NCBI GenBank assembly: GCA_038237225.1
Contig: JBBRYX010000007.1
Coordinates: 124,001 to 188,000, forward strand
DNA: 64,000 nucleotides
From: DASVUC01 sp038237225
GTDB taxonomy: Bacteria > Planctomycetota > Phycisphaerae > Tepidisphaerales > Tepidisphaeraceae
Direction: 5' to 3'
The notes beneath the pieces are model-generated. The model worked only from the letters and a program-made list of their open reading frames with translations, searched no databases and was not told the origin of the DNA. Shown here one piece after another: positions 24,886-33,448 of the stretch; the first letter of the stretch is position 1, and each line of letters opens with the position of its first letter. The translations under genes were made by a program, and so were the position numbers.

Positions 24886-26025
24886 ATGGCACGATCCACT
24901 GAAAAAGCGGACCCGAGGAAACTGCACCCCGAGCGGCGCGACATGACCGCGCACGAAACCGCCGCCCGCGAAGGCGTCCCCATGCGCGACCCCCAGCGCG
25001 ATTCCGCCCTCACCCGGGCCGTCCAACAGATCGAAAAACAATTCGGCAAAGGTGCCGTCATGAAGATGGACGGCGAACGCCCCGCAACCATCGACGGCAT
25101 CGCCACCGGAAGCTTGTCTTTAGATATTGCGCTCGGAGGCTCCGGCGTCCCCCGCGGCCGCGTCCTCGAGATCTTCGGCCCGGAATCCAGCGGCAAAACA
25201 ACCCTCTGTCTCCACATTGTCGCCAGCGCCCAAAAGTCCGGCGGCGTCGCAGCGTTCATCGACGCCGAACACGCACTCGATCCCTCCTGGGCCAAACGCC
25301 TCGGCGTCAAGCTCGACGATCTTCTCGTCTCCCAACCCGACACCGGCGAACAAGCCCTCGAAATCTGCGAGCTGCTCGTTCGTTCCAACGCCGTCGACGT
25401 GATCGTCATCGACTCCGTCGCCGCACTGATCCCTCGAGCCGAAATCGAAGGCGAGATGGGCGACAGCCACGTCGGACTCCAGGCTCGTCTCATGAGCCAG
25501 GCATTGCGAAAGCTCACCGGCGCCATCTCCCGCAGCAAGACCACCGTGATCTTCATCAACCAGATCCGCGAGAAGATCGGCGTCATGTTCGGTAACCCCG
25601 AAACCACCCCCGGCGGCCGCGCGCTGAAGTTCTACGCGTCTGTCCGCATCGACGTCCGCCGCACACAGACGATCAAGGAAGGTGAAGTCTCGATCGGCTC
25701 GCGCACCCGCGCCCGCGTTGTGAAAAACAAGATTGCTCCGCCGTTCCGCGATGCCGAATTCGACATCATGTTTGATCGCGGCATCAGCTACGAAGGGGAT
25801 CTGCTTGATCTTGCGGCACTCAGCAACGTCGTCGAAAAAAGCGGCGCCTGGTACAACTACAAAACCACCCGCTTAGGCCAGGGGCGTGAAAATTCGAAAC
25901 AGTTCCTTCAAGACAACAAGGATCTGGCCGATGAAATCCGGCAGGCAGTGCTAACCAGCAAGGGCCTGCTGAGTCCCAAAGAGGTTGCCGAAGCTGAAGC
26001 CGAAAAGGCCGACGTCGAGGCGTAA
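24886..26025 (+). CDS. recA: RecA recombinase
   Basis: RecA forms filaments on single-stranded DNA for recombination and triggers LexA cleavage. The ATG at 24886, preceded by AAGGAG, gives 379 residues. The upstream frame to 24709 is not conserved. Walker A is GPESSGKT, Walker B is VIVIDSVAALIP, and the L1/L2 DNA-binding loops follow (GDSHVGLQARLMSQALRKL and INQIREKIGVMFGNPETTPGG). Compared with E. coli RecA there is a charged N-terminal extension of about 40 residues before DSALTRAVQQIEKQFGKGAVM. The C-terminal tail is acidic as usual. Confidence 0.97.
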   Translation: MARSTEKADPRKLHPERRDMTAHETAAREGVPMRDPQRDSALTRAVQQIEKQFGKGAVMKMDGERPATIDGIATGSLSLDIALGGSGVPRGRVLEIFGPESSGKTTLCLHIVASAQKSGGVAAFIDAEHALDPSWAKRLGVKLDDLLVSQPDTGEQALEICELLVRSNAVDVIVIDSVAALIPRAEIEGEMGDSHVGLQARLMSQALRKLTGAISRSKTTVIFINQIREKIGVMFGNPETTPGGRALKFYASVRIDVRRTQTIKEGEVSIGSRTRARVVKNKIAPPFRDAEFDIMFDRGISYEGDLLDLAALSNVVEKSGAWYNYKTTRLGQGRENSKQFLQDNKDLADEIRQAVLTSKGLLSPKEVAEAEAEKADVEA

Positions 26026-26100
26026 GAAGCTGCGATCAACGATTGATCACGGGTGAAAAACCCGCTCAATCGGAAAATCGCCCAAAACTCGCGCGATCAA

Positions 26101-26139
26101 GCGTCGGCCGCGGAAAAATCAAGCTTCCGCGGCCGACGC
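26101..26139 (+). terminator. Strong hairpin downstream of recA
   Basis: GCGTCGGCCGCGGAA and its exact complement form a 15-bp stem with a 9-base loop. No T-run follows, so it may stabilise the recA mRNA end rather than act as a classical terminator. Confidence 0.7.
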
Positions 26140-26259
26140 CAACGCCCGATAATCTTCCCCTTTTGCCACTCACCCATTTAAAATAAACCTCCGGCACGAT
26201 TACGCCGTATAGAAGAGTGTGCTTTGTCTTCGCGGTATCGTACTTGCAGAGTAGCGGTT

Positions 26260-26290
26260 CATGTTCAAGGCGGGCAACGACTTGAACATG
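26260..26290. promoter_or_regulatory. Perfect inverted repeat upstream of the HtrA-type protease gene
   Basis: CATGTTCAAG and CTTGAACATG are exact inverted copies separated by 11 bases, 57 bp before the protease start. The spacing fits a dimeric regulator site or an RNA hairpin. The rest of 26140-26346 shows nothing else I can name. Confidence 0.45.
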
Positions 26291-26346
26291 ACACACGGCT
26301 CGAGGCGACTCGAGTCAGGGCCAAATGGGCTAGCACGGGTGTTTGA

Positions 26347-27834
26347 ATGGGACGCATGCTGTTTCCGCGTCGCGGCCGATGCCTTGCCGTAACGCTATCA
26401 GTCCTCAGTCTTCCCTTCCTTCCGCTGATCAGCTGCCACGCTGTAAAGCAACAGGCGGCCGTCGCCGCTGTGGATTCCGCCTACATCGAAAGTGCCGACA
26501 CGCTCGAGCTCACGGGACTTCAAAAGAAGTTCACCAGGATCGCCGCGCAAGTCGGGCCGCAGGTTGTCGCGATCTCAGCCGCCTGCGATCCCTCCATCAG
26601 CGATGACGCCATGCGCGCCGACGATCTCACCCCACAAAAACTCGACGGCATGCTCTCTAAAACGACACGCACCGTCGGCACAGGTTTGTTTATCGACTCC
26701 GACGGCTTCATCCTCACCAACGAACACGTCGTCAGCGATTCCGAGCAGCTTTGGGTGACCACCGACGATCGCAAGGTCTATCCCGCGATCGTCATCGGGT
26801 CCGACCCGCGAAGTGACTTGGCCGTCCTGAAGATCCCGAAGTCCAAAGTCCCCACCGTAAAGTTCGCGCTCAACAAGCCCGTCCATCGCGGCGAATGGAC
26901 CATCGCCATGGGCAACCCCTACGGCCTCGCCACCGAGGGCGAACTCGCGATGAGCGTCGGTGTCGTGAGCGCGATCAATCGCTCCCTACCAAAGCTATCC
27001 AGCAAAGAAGGGCGACTCTACTCGAACCTCATCCAGACCACCGCCCAAATCAATCCCGGCAATTCCGGTGGACCGCTCTTTAATATCCAAGGCGAAGTCA
27101 TCGGCATCAGCACCGCCGTCATCCTCCCCCAGAAGAGCACGAACGGCATCGGCTTCGCAATTCCGGTCAGCGATGATCTGATGCACGAGATCGAAATGCT
27201 CAAGCAAGGCCGCGAGATCATCTACGCTTATGTCGGTCTGACCGTGGGCGAGCCAAGCACCAGCGAATTTCGTCGAGTGGGGCTCGAAGGCAAGCGCGGC
27301 GCCGCACGAATCGATGCCATCGAACCAAAATCTCCCGCCGCCGCCGTAGGGCTCAAGCAGGGCGACTACGTCGTCTCCATCGCCGGCTCCCCGGTCCGCG
27401 ACTCCGATCATTTCGTCCGTCTCGTCGGGCAGATGCCCATCGATGCGCTGGGCCGCATCGGCGTCTGGCGCAACGGCGAAATCAAAGAAATCTCCCTCAC
27501 GCCATGCCGCCGCGAAATGCCAACCTTCGCCGTCAACAAGTGGTCCCAGCGTCTCCGCTGGCGCGGTATGACGCTCGGCCCCATCCCCGCAAACTGGGCC
27601 GGCAAGACGGGCGACATCGCAACCACGGGCGTCTACGTCGTCGGGATCGATGATCCCAAGATCTGCACCAAACTCGGCATCAAGCAGGGCTCAATCATCC
27701 GCTCCGTCGCCGGCAACGTCATCAAGAGCATCGCCGACCTTCAGAAAATCATCGACTCCACGCCCCCCGACCAACTCAAGTTCGAAACCGCTCCCGATGC
27801 CCAAATCGTCGCCGCCGTCGAACTAGCAAAGTAG
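26347..27834 (+). CDS. HtrA/DegP-type serine protease lipoprotein
   Basis: A 495-residue S1C protease. A signal peptide ends in a lipobox-like LPLISC, so the protein is probably a periplasmic lipoprotein. The catalytic triad is visible: His in TNEHVV, Asp in SDLAVLKI, Ser in GNSGGPLF. Two PDZ-like regions follow: one with PKSPAAAVGLKQGDYVVSIAGSPV, and a second, more divergent one with KICTKLGIKQGSIIRSVAGNVI. Such proteases degrade misfolded envelope proteins. An alternative start is the ATG at 26356. No strong ribosome binding site is seen. An inverted repeat at 26260-26290 could be its operator. Confidence 0.9.
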   Translation: MGRMLFPRRGRCLAVTLSVLSLPFLPLISCHAVKQQAAVAAVDSAYIESADTLELTGLQKKFTRIAAQVGPQVVAISAACDPSISDDAMRADDLTPQKLDGMLSKTTRTVGTGLFIDSDGFILTNEHVVSDSEQLWVTTDDRKVYPAIVIGSDPRSDLAVLKIPKSKVPTVKFALNKPVHRGEWTIAMGNPYGLATEGELAMSVGVVSAINRSLPKLSSKEGRLYSNLIQTTAQINPGNSGGPLFNIQGEVIGISTAVILPQKSTNGIGFAIPVSDDLMHEIEMLKQGREIIYAYVGLTVGEPSTSEFRRVGLEGKRGAARIDAIEPKSPAAAVGLKQGDYVVSIAGSPVRDSDHFVRLVGQMPIDALGRIGVWRNGEIKEISLTPCRREMPTFAVNKWSQRLRWRGMTLGPIPANWAGKTGDIATTGVYVVGIDDPKICTKLGIKQGSIIRSVAGNVIKSIADLQKIIDSTPPDQLKFETAPDAQIVAAVELAK

Positions 27835-27851
27835 GCGACCGCTCCTTACAT

Positions 27852-27945
27852 GTAGAGGCGACGCCTGCGTCGCGGTCGACGCGTAGCGTCGAGAGGCGTC
27901 GCCCTTCTCATCGTTGCTCTACCACCGCGACGCAGGCGTCGCCCC
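27852..27945. repeat. REP-like inverted pair, GTAGAGGCGACGCCTGCGTCGCGG
   Basis: Outer arms with an exact 20-bp inverted match surround an inner palindrome CGACGCGTAGCGTCG. It is related to the element at 14489-14585. It fills the gap between the protease gene and alaS. Confidence 0.85.
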
Positions 27946-28009
27946 TTCATGCCCTTGCCGCGCACTCCTTTCTCCCCAATAATCCCTCCTCTTAACGATT
28001 TGCGAACCC

Positions 28010-30889
28010 ATGACATCCAATGAAATCCGCCAACAGTATCTCGACTTCTTCACCGACCGCCACGGCCACACCTTCGTCCCATCCTCCCCCGTCGTTCCTC
28101 AAGACGATCCAACGCTCCTCTTCACCAACGCCGGCATGAACCAGTTCAAGCCGTACTTTCTCGGAACCGAGAAAGCGCCTTGGGCCCGCGTCGCCAACAC
28201 CCAGAAATGCATCCGCGCCGGCGGCAAACACAACGATCTCGACGACGTCGGCCGCTCCCGCCGTCACCACACCTTCTTCGAAATGCTCGGCAACTGGTCC
28301 TTCGGCGATTATTTCAAACGCGGCGCCATCGAGATGGCCTGGGAACTTCTCACCAAAGTCTGGAAGCTCGACCCCACCCGCCTTCACGTAACCTGCTACG
28401 AAGGTGACGAAAACAATGGTGTCCCTCGCGACACTGAAGCCGCCAAGCTCTGGAAAGAAATCGCCAAACTTCCCGACGATCACATCCACTATTTCGGCAT
28501 AGACAACTTCTGGGAAATGGGTGACACCGGTCCCTGCGGACCCTGCACCGAAATCTACGTCGATCGAACTCCCGACAAAACAGGCGGCAAAGACGTCAAC
28601 GGCGACGATCCCCGCGTCATGGAAATCTGGAATCTCGTCTTCATCCAATACAACCGCAATCCGGACCGATCGCTCACGCCGCTCTCGTCACAGCACGTAG
28701 ACACGGGCATGGGCTTCGAACGCGTCACACAGGTTCTGCAAAACGTAAACGACAACTACGGCATCGATCTGTTCCATCCCTTCTGGCAGAAGCTGACCGA
28801 ACTAAGCGCTCGCAAATACACGGGCAAATACCCCGCCACCAACAAGCCCGATCCCATCGCCGAAGCCGCCGACGAGCAACTCCGCACAGACATCGCGTTC
28901 CGCGTCATCGCCGATCACGTCCGCTGCCTCACCTTCGCCATCACCGACGGCGCTGTCCCCAGCAATGAAGGTCGAGGCTACGTCCTGCGAAGAATCCTCC
29001 GCCGCGCCGTCCGCTTCGGCCGCCAGCAGCTCAACCTCCGCGACCCCTTCATGCACAAGCTCGTGCCGGTCGTGCTTGATGCGATGGGCGTCGCTTTCCC
29101 CGAACTTCTGCGGCAAAGTTCCCGCGTCATCGAGCTGATCAAAGATGAAGAAATCAGCTTCGGCAAAACCCTCGACCGCGGCATCTCACTCTTCGAAGAA
29201 GCCGCCGATCGCGCTGTCGGAAAAAAGGTGAGCGCCGAAGACGCCTTCAAACTCCACGACACCTACGGCTTTCCCATCGATCTCACCCGCATCATGGCCG
29301 AAGAACGCGATATGTCCGTCGACATTCAAGGCTACGAAAACCTCATGCAGGAAGCCAAAGACAAGGCCCGAGCCGGTGGCAAAGAAGGCGTCTCCCGCCT
29401 CTTCGAGCTCTCCCCGGATGCGCTCGCAAAGCTCCAGCAAAACGGAGTAAATTTCACGGATGATTCCCCCAAATTCAACGCCGCCCCCATCAGCGCCACC
29501 GTCCAGGCAATCTGGGACGGCGCAGAGCTTATCCAAACCACTCACGGCTCCGAAGCCGCCGGCCAAGGCGTCGCCATCATCCTCAACAAAACCAATTTCT
29601 ACGCCGAAATGGGCGGACAAGTCGGTGACACAGGAATCTTCTTAGCCGGACTGCCCGCTTCAGCGGGTAGTTCTTCCCCCGCACGTTTCGACGTCACCAC
29701 CACCCGAACCGCCGGAGGCTTCATCCTCCACGTCGGTAACATGATCGAAAGCCACCTCACCGTCGGCGACCCCGTCACCGCCACCCTCGCCTCCCTCCGC
29801 CCGCGCACCGAAAAAAACCACACCTCCACCCACCTCGCCAACTGGGCTCTCCGCGAAATCCTCGGCGACGCCGTCCAGCAAAAGGGCTCCCTCGTCGATC
29901 CCGAAAAACTTCGCTTCGACTTCACCCAGAACAAAGCGCTCACGGATGAAGAGATCGCCAAGGTTGAATCTCTCGTCAAACAGCGCATCGAGATGAAGCT
30001 CCCTGTTTATGCCGAAACCGCCCCCCAGGAGCAAGCCCTCAAGATCAACACCCTCCGCGCTGTCTTCGGCGAAAAATATCCGCCCATGGTCCGCGTCGTC
30101 TCCATCGGAATCCCCGTCCCAGATCTCTTGAAAGATCCCACAAACCCCAAGTGGCGAGAATACTCCATCGAATTCTGCGGCGGCACCCACCTCCGCAACA
30201 CCAGCGAAGCATCCACCTTCGTCATCACCAGCGAAGAATCCGTCAGCAAAGGCATCCGCCGAATCTTCGCCTTAACCGGTGACGCCGCTAAAAACGCCCA
30301 AGCGGTAGGGGACCAACTCGACCCATTAATCGACCGCTCGCGCAAAGCACCCGAAGGTGAACTCTCCCAATCCGTCGCCGACTTAAACAAGCTCCTCGCC
30401 ACCCCCAATCTCCCCCTGCGCGCCAAGCGCCGCGGCCATGCCGCCGTCGCCGAGCTTCAAGCCAAACAAAAGGCCCGGAGCAAATCCCAAAAGCAATCCG
30501 CAACCACAGCCGATGCCGGCGCCATCGCCGATCAACTGCTCGCCAGCGCCTCCCCCCTCGGCACCGGCCAACTCATCGTCGCGGAAATCCCCCAAGCCAC
30601 CGATGACCATCTGCGCTCAGCCATGGATTCTCTGCGAAAGAAAGCCCCCAGCCACGCGATCATGCTCGCCTCGGTGCAGGACGGCAAAGTCAGCTTCGTC
30701 TCCGCCGTATCCGATGACCTCATTGCCAAAGGCCTTAAAGCCGGCGACTGGATTCGTGAGACCGCCAAAATCGCCGGTGGCGGCGGCGGGGGCCGCCCCC
30801 AAATGGCCCAGGCCGGTGGCAAAGATCCATCCAAACTTACAGCAGCTCTAGAAAACGCCCGCGCATTCGCCAAAACAGTCATCCCATAA
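28010..30889 (+). CDS. alaS: Alanyl-tRNA synthetase
   Basis: AlaRS charges tRNA-Ala and edits mischarged Ser and Gly. At 959 residues it is about 80 longer than E. coli AlaRS. The catalytic domain begins FTDRHGHTFVPSSPVVP; the class II motifs are in TNAGMNQFKPYFLG and the glycine-rich region. The editing-domain zinc ligands are in HTSTH and CGGTH. The C-terminal DHHA1 domain ends in GGGGGGRPQMAQAGG. At about residues 546-555 a REP-like palindrome adds a small loop (GLPASAGSSSPA). A run rich in lysine and glutamine before the C-terminal domain also adds length. It precedes rpmF and the fab cluster. Confidence 0.97.
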   Translation: MTSNEIRQQYLDFFTDRHGHTFVPSSPVVPQDDPTLLFTNAGMNQFKPYFLGTEKAPWARVANTQKCIRAGGKHNDLDDVGRSRRHHTFFEMLGNWSFGDYFKRGAIEMAWELLTKVWKLDPTRLHVTCYEGDENNGVPRDTEAAKLWKEIAKLPDDHIHYFGIDNFWEMGDTGPCGPCTEIYVDRTPDKTGGKDVNGDDPRVMEIWNLVFIQYNRNPDRSLTPLSSQHVDTGMGFERVTQVLQNVNDNYGIDLFHPFWQKLTELSARKYTGKYPATNKPDPIAEAADEQLRTDIAFRVIADHVRCLTFAITDGAVPSNEGRGYVLRRILRRAVRFGRQQLNLRDPFMHKLVPVVLDAMGVAFPELLRQSSRVIELIKDEEISFGKTLDRGISLFEEAADRAVGKKVSAEDAFKLHDTYGFPIDLTRIMAEERDMSVDIQGYENLMQEAKDKARAGGKEGVSRLFELSPDALAKLQQNGVNFTDDSPKFNAAPISATVQAIWDGAELIQTTHGSEAAGQGVAIILNKTNFYAEMGGQVGDTGIFLAGLPASAGSSSPARFDVTTTRTAGGFILHVGNMIESHLTVGDPVTATLASLRPRTEKNHTSTHLANWALREILGDAVQQKGSLVDPEKLRFDFTQNKALTDEEIAKVESLVKQRIEMKLPVYAETAPQEQALKINTLRAVFGEKYPPMVRVVSIGIPVPDLLKDPTNPKWREYSIEFCGGTHLRNTSEASTFVITSEESVSKGIRRIFALTGDAAKNAQAVGDQLDPLIDRSRKAPEGELSQSVADLNKLLATPNLPLRAKRRGHAAVAELQAKQKARSKSQKQSATTADAGAIADQLLASASPLGTGQLIVAEIPQATDDHLRSAMDSLRKKAPSHAIMLASVQDGKVSFVSAVSDDLIAKGLKAGDWIRETAKIAGGGGGGRPQMAQAGGKDPSKLTAALENARAFAKTVIP
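29645..29675. repeat. REP-like palindrome inside alaS
   Basis: CTGCCCGCTTCAGCGGGTAG is read in frame in the editing-domain region of alaS. It shares its centre with the intergenic palindrome at 33400-33428, which points to insertion of a dispersed repeat into an essential gene without loss of frame. Confidence 0.75.
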
Positions 30890-30893
30890 CACG

Positions 30894-30922
30894 GCCAAGC
30901 CCACGGCTTTAGCCGTGGGTCC
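30894..30922. repeat. REP-like palindrome after alaS
   Basis: CCAAGCCCACGGCTTTAGCC followed by GTGGGTCCC starts 5 bp after the alaS stop. It is a close variant of the copy at 31240-31266 and may act as a transcript end. Confidence 0.8.
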
Positions 30923-31047
30923 CAACCTTGACACTGCAATCCTAACCCCATATTCTACCGGCCCATCGGCGGTGCTCTCTAGCCCGCCGTTGCTTTGTTT
31001 ATTGAGAAAACAGAAAACTCGCGTGCCAACCGTGCAGGAGTCCGATC

Positions 31048-31233
31048 ATGCTTCCCGTTCAACGACACAGTAAATCCCGCAAGCGCAAGCGCCGCTCGCA
31101 TCACGCGCTCAAACCGATCCACTACGTCCGATGTCCCCAGTGCGGCAACGCCAAGCTGCCCCACTGCGCCTGCGACAACTGCGGATACGTCAATCCCAAG
31201 CTCGCCCTACAGATCGATCAAGAACCCGCCTAG
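31048..31233 (+). CDS. rpmF: 50S ribosomal protein L32
   Basis: A 61-residue zinc-ribbon ribosomal protein. The basic N-terminus LPVQRHSKSRKRKRRSHH is followed by the four-cysteine knuckle CPQCGNAKLPHCACDNCGY. AGGAG lies 8 bases upstream of the ATG. As in many bacteria it directly precedes plsX, linking translation with lipid synthesis genes. Confidence 0.95.
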   Translation: MLPVQRHSKSRKRKRRSHHALKPIHYVRCPQCGNAKLPHCACDNCGYVNPKLALQIDQEPA

Positions 31234-31239
31234 CCCAGG

Positions 31240-31266
31240 CCAAGCCCAGGGCTTCAGCCCTGGGAC
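31240..31266. repeat. REP-like CCCAGGGCTTCAGCCCTGGG palindrome between rpmF and plsX
   Basis: A 27-bp copy identical to the one inside rnpB at 18584-18610. It starts 6 bp after the rpmF stop and 31 bp before the plsX start, so it may separate expression of the two genes. Confidence 0.9.
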
Positions 31267-31296
31267 CGATGGGACCAGTTCACACGGAGCTAAACA

Positions 31297-32313
31297 GTGC
31301 GTGCAGCGGTTGACGTCATGGGCGGCGATCGTGCGCCGGATGCCATCCTCAAAGGATGCTGGGAAGCCGCGCCGATTCTCACCGAGGACGATCTGGTCTA
31401 CCTCGTCGGTGATGAAAAAATCGTCACCGAAGGCCTCGCGCACAGCAGCCTCACGCCCGACCAAAAAAAGCATTACAAGTTCATCTCCGGCCCTCTCAAC
31501 ATCGAGATGGATGAATCCCCCGTCGAGGCCATCCGCTCCAAACCCAAAGCCGCCATCAATGTCATGTGCGACCTCGTCAAGAAAGGCGAGGCCGATGTCG
31601 CCATCTCCGCCGGAAACACCGGCGCCTGCGTCGCCGCCGCTCAGCTCAAGATGCGAACGCTCCCCGGCGTCTCCCGCCCCGGCATCGCCATCATCCTCCC
31701 AACCTTCCACGGCCCCGTCGTCATCTGCGACGTCGGCGCCAACCCAGAACCCAAACCCAAGCACCTCGAGCAATACGCAATCATGGCCGGCGCTTACAGC
31801 CAGGCCGTCTGCGGTATCGAGAACCCCCGCGTCGGTCTCCTCTCGATCGGAGAAGAAGACGCCAAGGGAAACAGCCTCACCAAAGAATCCCGCAAGCTCA
31901 TGCGCGATGAGCCGCTCATCAACTTCGTCGGCAACGTCGAAGGCCGCGAGATCTTCAAAGGCGCCTGCGACGTCGTCGTCTGCGACGGCTTCGTCGGTAA
32001 CATCATGCTCAAGTTCACCGAAGGCATCGCCGAAGGCCTCTTCCAAACCATCATGGCCGAGCTCCAGGAATTCGCCCCCGAACTGCTCGAGCAGTTCAAG
32101 CCCGTCATGAAAAAGATTTACTCCAAGCACGACTGGCAGGAATACGGCGGCGCACCCCTCCTCGGCGTCGGTGGCTACATGCTCATCTGCCACGGCCGGT
32201 CCGAGCCCCGCGCCATCAAAAGCGCCATCCGCGTCGGTAAACAGTTGTGCGCCAGCGGGATCAATACGAAAATCGTCGAGCGCATCGAACGGACAATCCC
32301 GACGGAGGAATGA
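31297..32313 (+). CDS. plsX: Phosphate acyltransferase PlsX
   Basis: PlsX converts acyl-ACP to acyl-phosphate for phospholipid synthesis. The 338-residue protein starts with the typical VDVMGGDRAPDAILKG and contains AISAGNTGACVAAA, VVICDVGANPEPKP, VGLLSIGEEDAKGN, FVGNVEGREIFKGACDVVVCDGFVGNI and GGAPLLGVGG. The GTG start at 31297 has GGAG 10 bases upstream. It heads the run plsX-fabH-fabD-fabG-acpP-fabF. Confidence 0.97.
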   Translation: MRAAVDVMGGDRAPDAILKGCWEAAPILTEDDLVYLVGDEKIVTEGLAHSSLTPDQKKHYKFISGPLNIEMDESPVEAIRSKPKAAINVMCDLVKKGEADVAISAGNTGACVAAAQLKMRTLPGVSRPGIAIILPTFHGPVVICDVGANPEPKPKHLEQYAIMAGAYSQAVCGIENPRVGLLSIGEEDAKGNSLTKESRKLMRDEPLINFVGNVEGREIFKGACDVVVCDGFVGNIMLKFTEGIAEGLFQTIMAELQEFAPELLEQFKPVMKKIYSKHDWQEYGGAPLLGVGGYMLICHGRSEPRAIKSAIRVGKQLCASGINTKIVERIERTIPTEE

Positions 32314-32336
32314 CGGAATCTGAGATCTGTAACTTC

Positions 32337-32400
32337 TGATTGACGATTGGGTGATTGAACCATCTCAATCGTCAATCACCCGATCCCGCAATCGTCAATT
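32337..32400. repeat. Inverted pair of GATTGAC-type heptamers
   Basis: The left arm (GATTGACGATTGGGTGATTG) and right arm (CAATCGTCAATCACCCGATC, then CAATCGTCAATT) are near complements with a 7-bp rhythm. The right arm ends eight bases before the fabH ATG, leaving no ribosome binding site of normal strength. Confidence 0.8.
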
Positions 32401-32408
32401 CCAAACCT

Positions 32409-33395
32409 ATGCCCACCTACAGCGCCATCATCACGGGAACCGGAAGCAGCCTTCCCGAGAAGCGCCTCACCAACGCCGACTTGTCCAAAATGGTCGACAC
32501 CAACGACGAATGGATCGTCCAGCGCACCGGCATCAAAGAACGCCGCATCGTCTCCGAAGGTGAAACCACCGCCACACTCGGCACCGCCGCCGCGCGCCGC
32601 GCCATCGACGCCGCCGCCATCGCCCCAACCGATATCCAAGCCATCGTCTGCGCCACCATCACCCCGGAGATGGTTTTCCCCTCCACCGCCTGCTTCATCG
32701 GCGCAGAACTCGGCATGACCGGCGCCGCCGCGATGGACATCTCCGCCGCCTGCTCCGGTTTCATCTACGCCATGACCACCGGCGCCAGCTTCATCAAATC
32801 CGGTCAGTTCAAAAACGTCCTCGTCCTCGGCGCCGAAACCCTCAGCCGCATCGTCAACTACAAAGACCGCGCAAGCTGCATCCTCTTCGGCGACGGCGCC
32901 GGCGCCATCGTCATGCAACGCTCCGAAGAGCCCGGCCGAGGCCTCATCTACAGCCAGCTCCACGCCGACGGCCGAGGCGGCGAAGTCATGAAATGCATCC
33001 CCGGTTCCCGCTTCCCCATCTGCGAGGAAATGATCGCCCGCGATGAACACTTCATGCAGATCCGAGGCCGCGAAGTCTACAAGTTCGCCGTCACCAAATT
33101 CGAAGAACTCATCGAACAAGCCATGCGCGCCTGCGAACTGACGGCAGATCAGGTGAAGCTCATCGTCCCCCATCAGGTCAACATGCGCATCATCGACAGC
33201 GCGCTTGAAAAACTAGGCATGCCCAGGGAGAAAGCCTTCGTCAACATCGACAAATACGGAAATACCTCCGCCGCCTCCATTCCCATCGCCCTCGACGAAG
33301 CCTGGCGCACCGGCAAAGTGAACCCAGGCGACGTCCTCATCTTCGTAGCCTTCGGCGGCGGTCTAACCTGGGCCAACGCCGTCCTCCGCGTTTGA
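32409..33395 (+). CDS. fabH: Beta-ketoacyl-ACP synthase III
   Basis: FabH starts fatty acid synthesis by condensing acetyl-CoA with malonyl-ACP. From the ATG at 32409 the protein has 328 residues. The catalytic triad is Cys in SAACSGF, His in VPHQVNMRI and Asn in GNTSAASIP. The conserved NDEWIVQRTGIKERR is near the N-terminus. An upstream in-frame ATG at 32355 would add 18 residues encoded by a heptamer repeat and is rejected. Confidence 0.97.
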   Translation: MPTYSAIITGTGSSLPEKRLTNADLSKMVDTNDEWIVQRTGIKERRIVSEGETTATLGTAAARRAIDAAAIAPTDIQAIVCATITPEMVFPSTACFIGAELGMTGAAAMDISAACSGFIYAMTTGASFIKSGQFKNVLVLGAETLSRIVNYKDRASCILFGDGAGAIVMQRSEEPGRGLIYSQLHADGRGGEVMKCIPGSRFPICEEMIARDEHFMQIRGREVYKFAVTKFEELIEQAMRACELTADQVKLIVPHQVNMRIIDSALEKLGMPREKAFVNIDKYGNTSAASIPIALDEAWRTGKVNPGDVLIFVAFGGGLTWANAVLRV

Positions 33396-33399
33396 TTAG

Positions 33400-33428
33400 C
33401 GGCATGCCCCGCTTCAGCGGGTGCATGT
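33400..33428. repeat. REP-like palindrome GCCCCGCTTCAGCGGGT between fabH and fabD
   Basis: A palindrome with the GCTTCAGC centre, starting 4 bp after the fabH stop. Its core matches the copy inside alaS at 29645-29675. Confidence 0.75.
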
Positions 33429-33448
33429 GAAACGCAATAGAAAGTACG

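Noticed and set aside
31207..32193. 328-codon frame antisense to plsX
   Set aside because: Shadow of plsX; Gly/Asp/Val-rich with no family signal.
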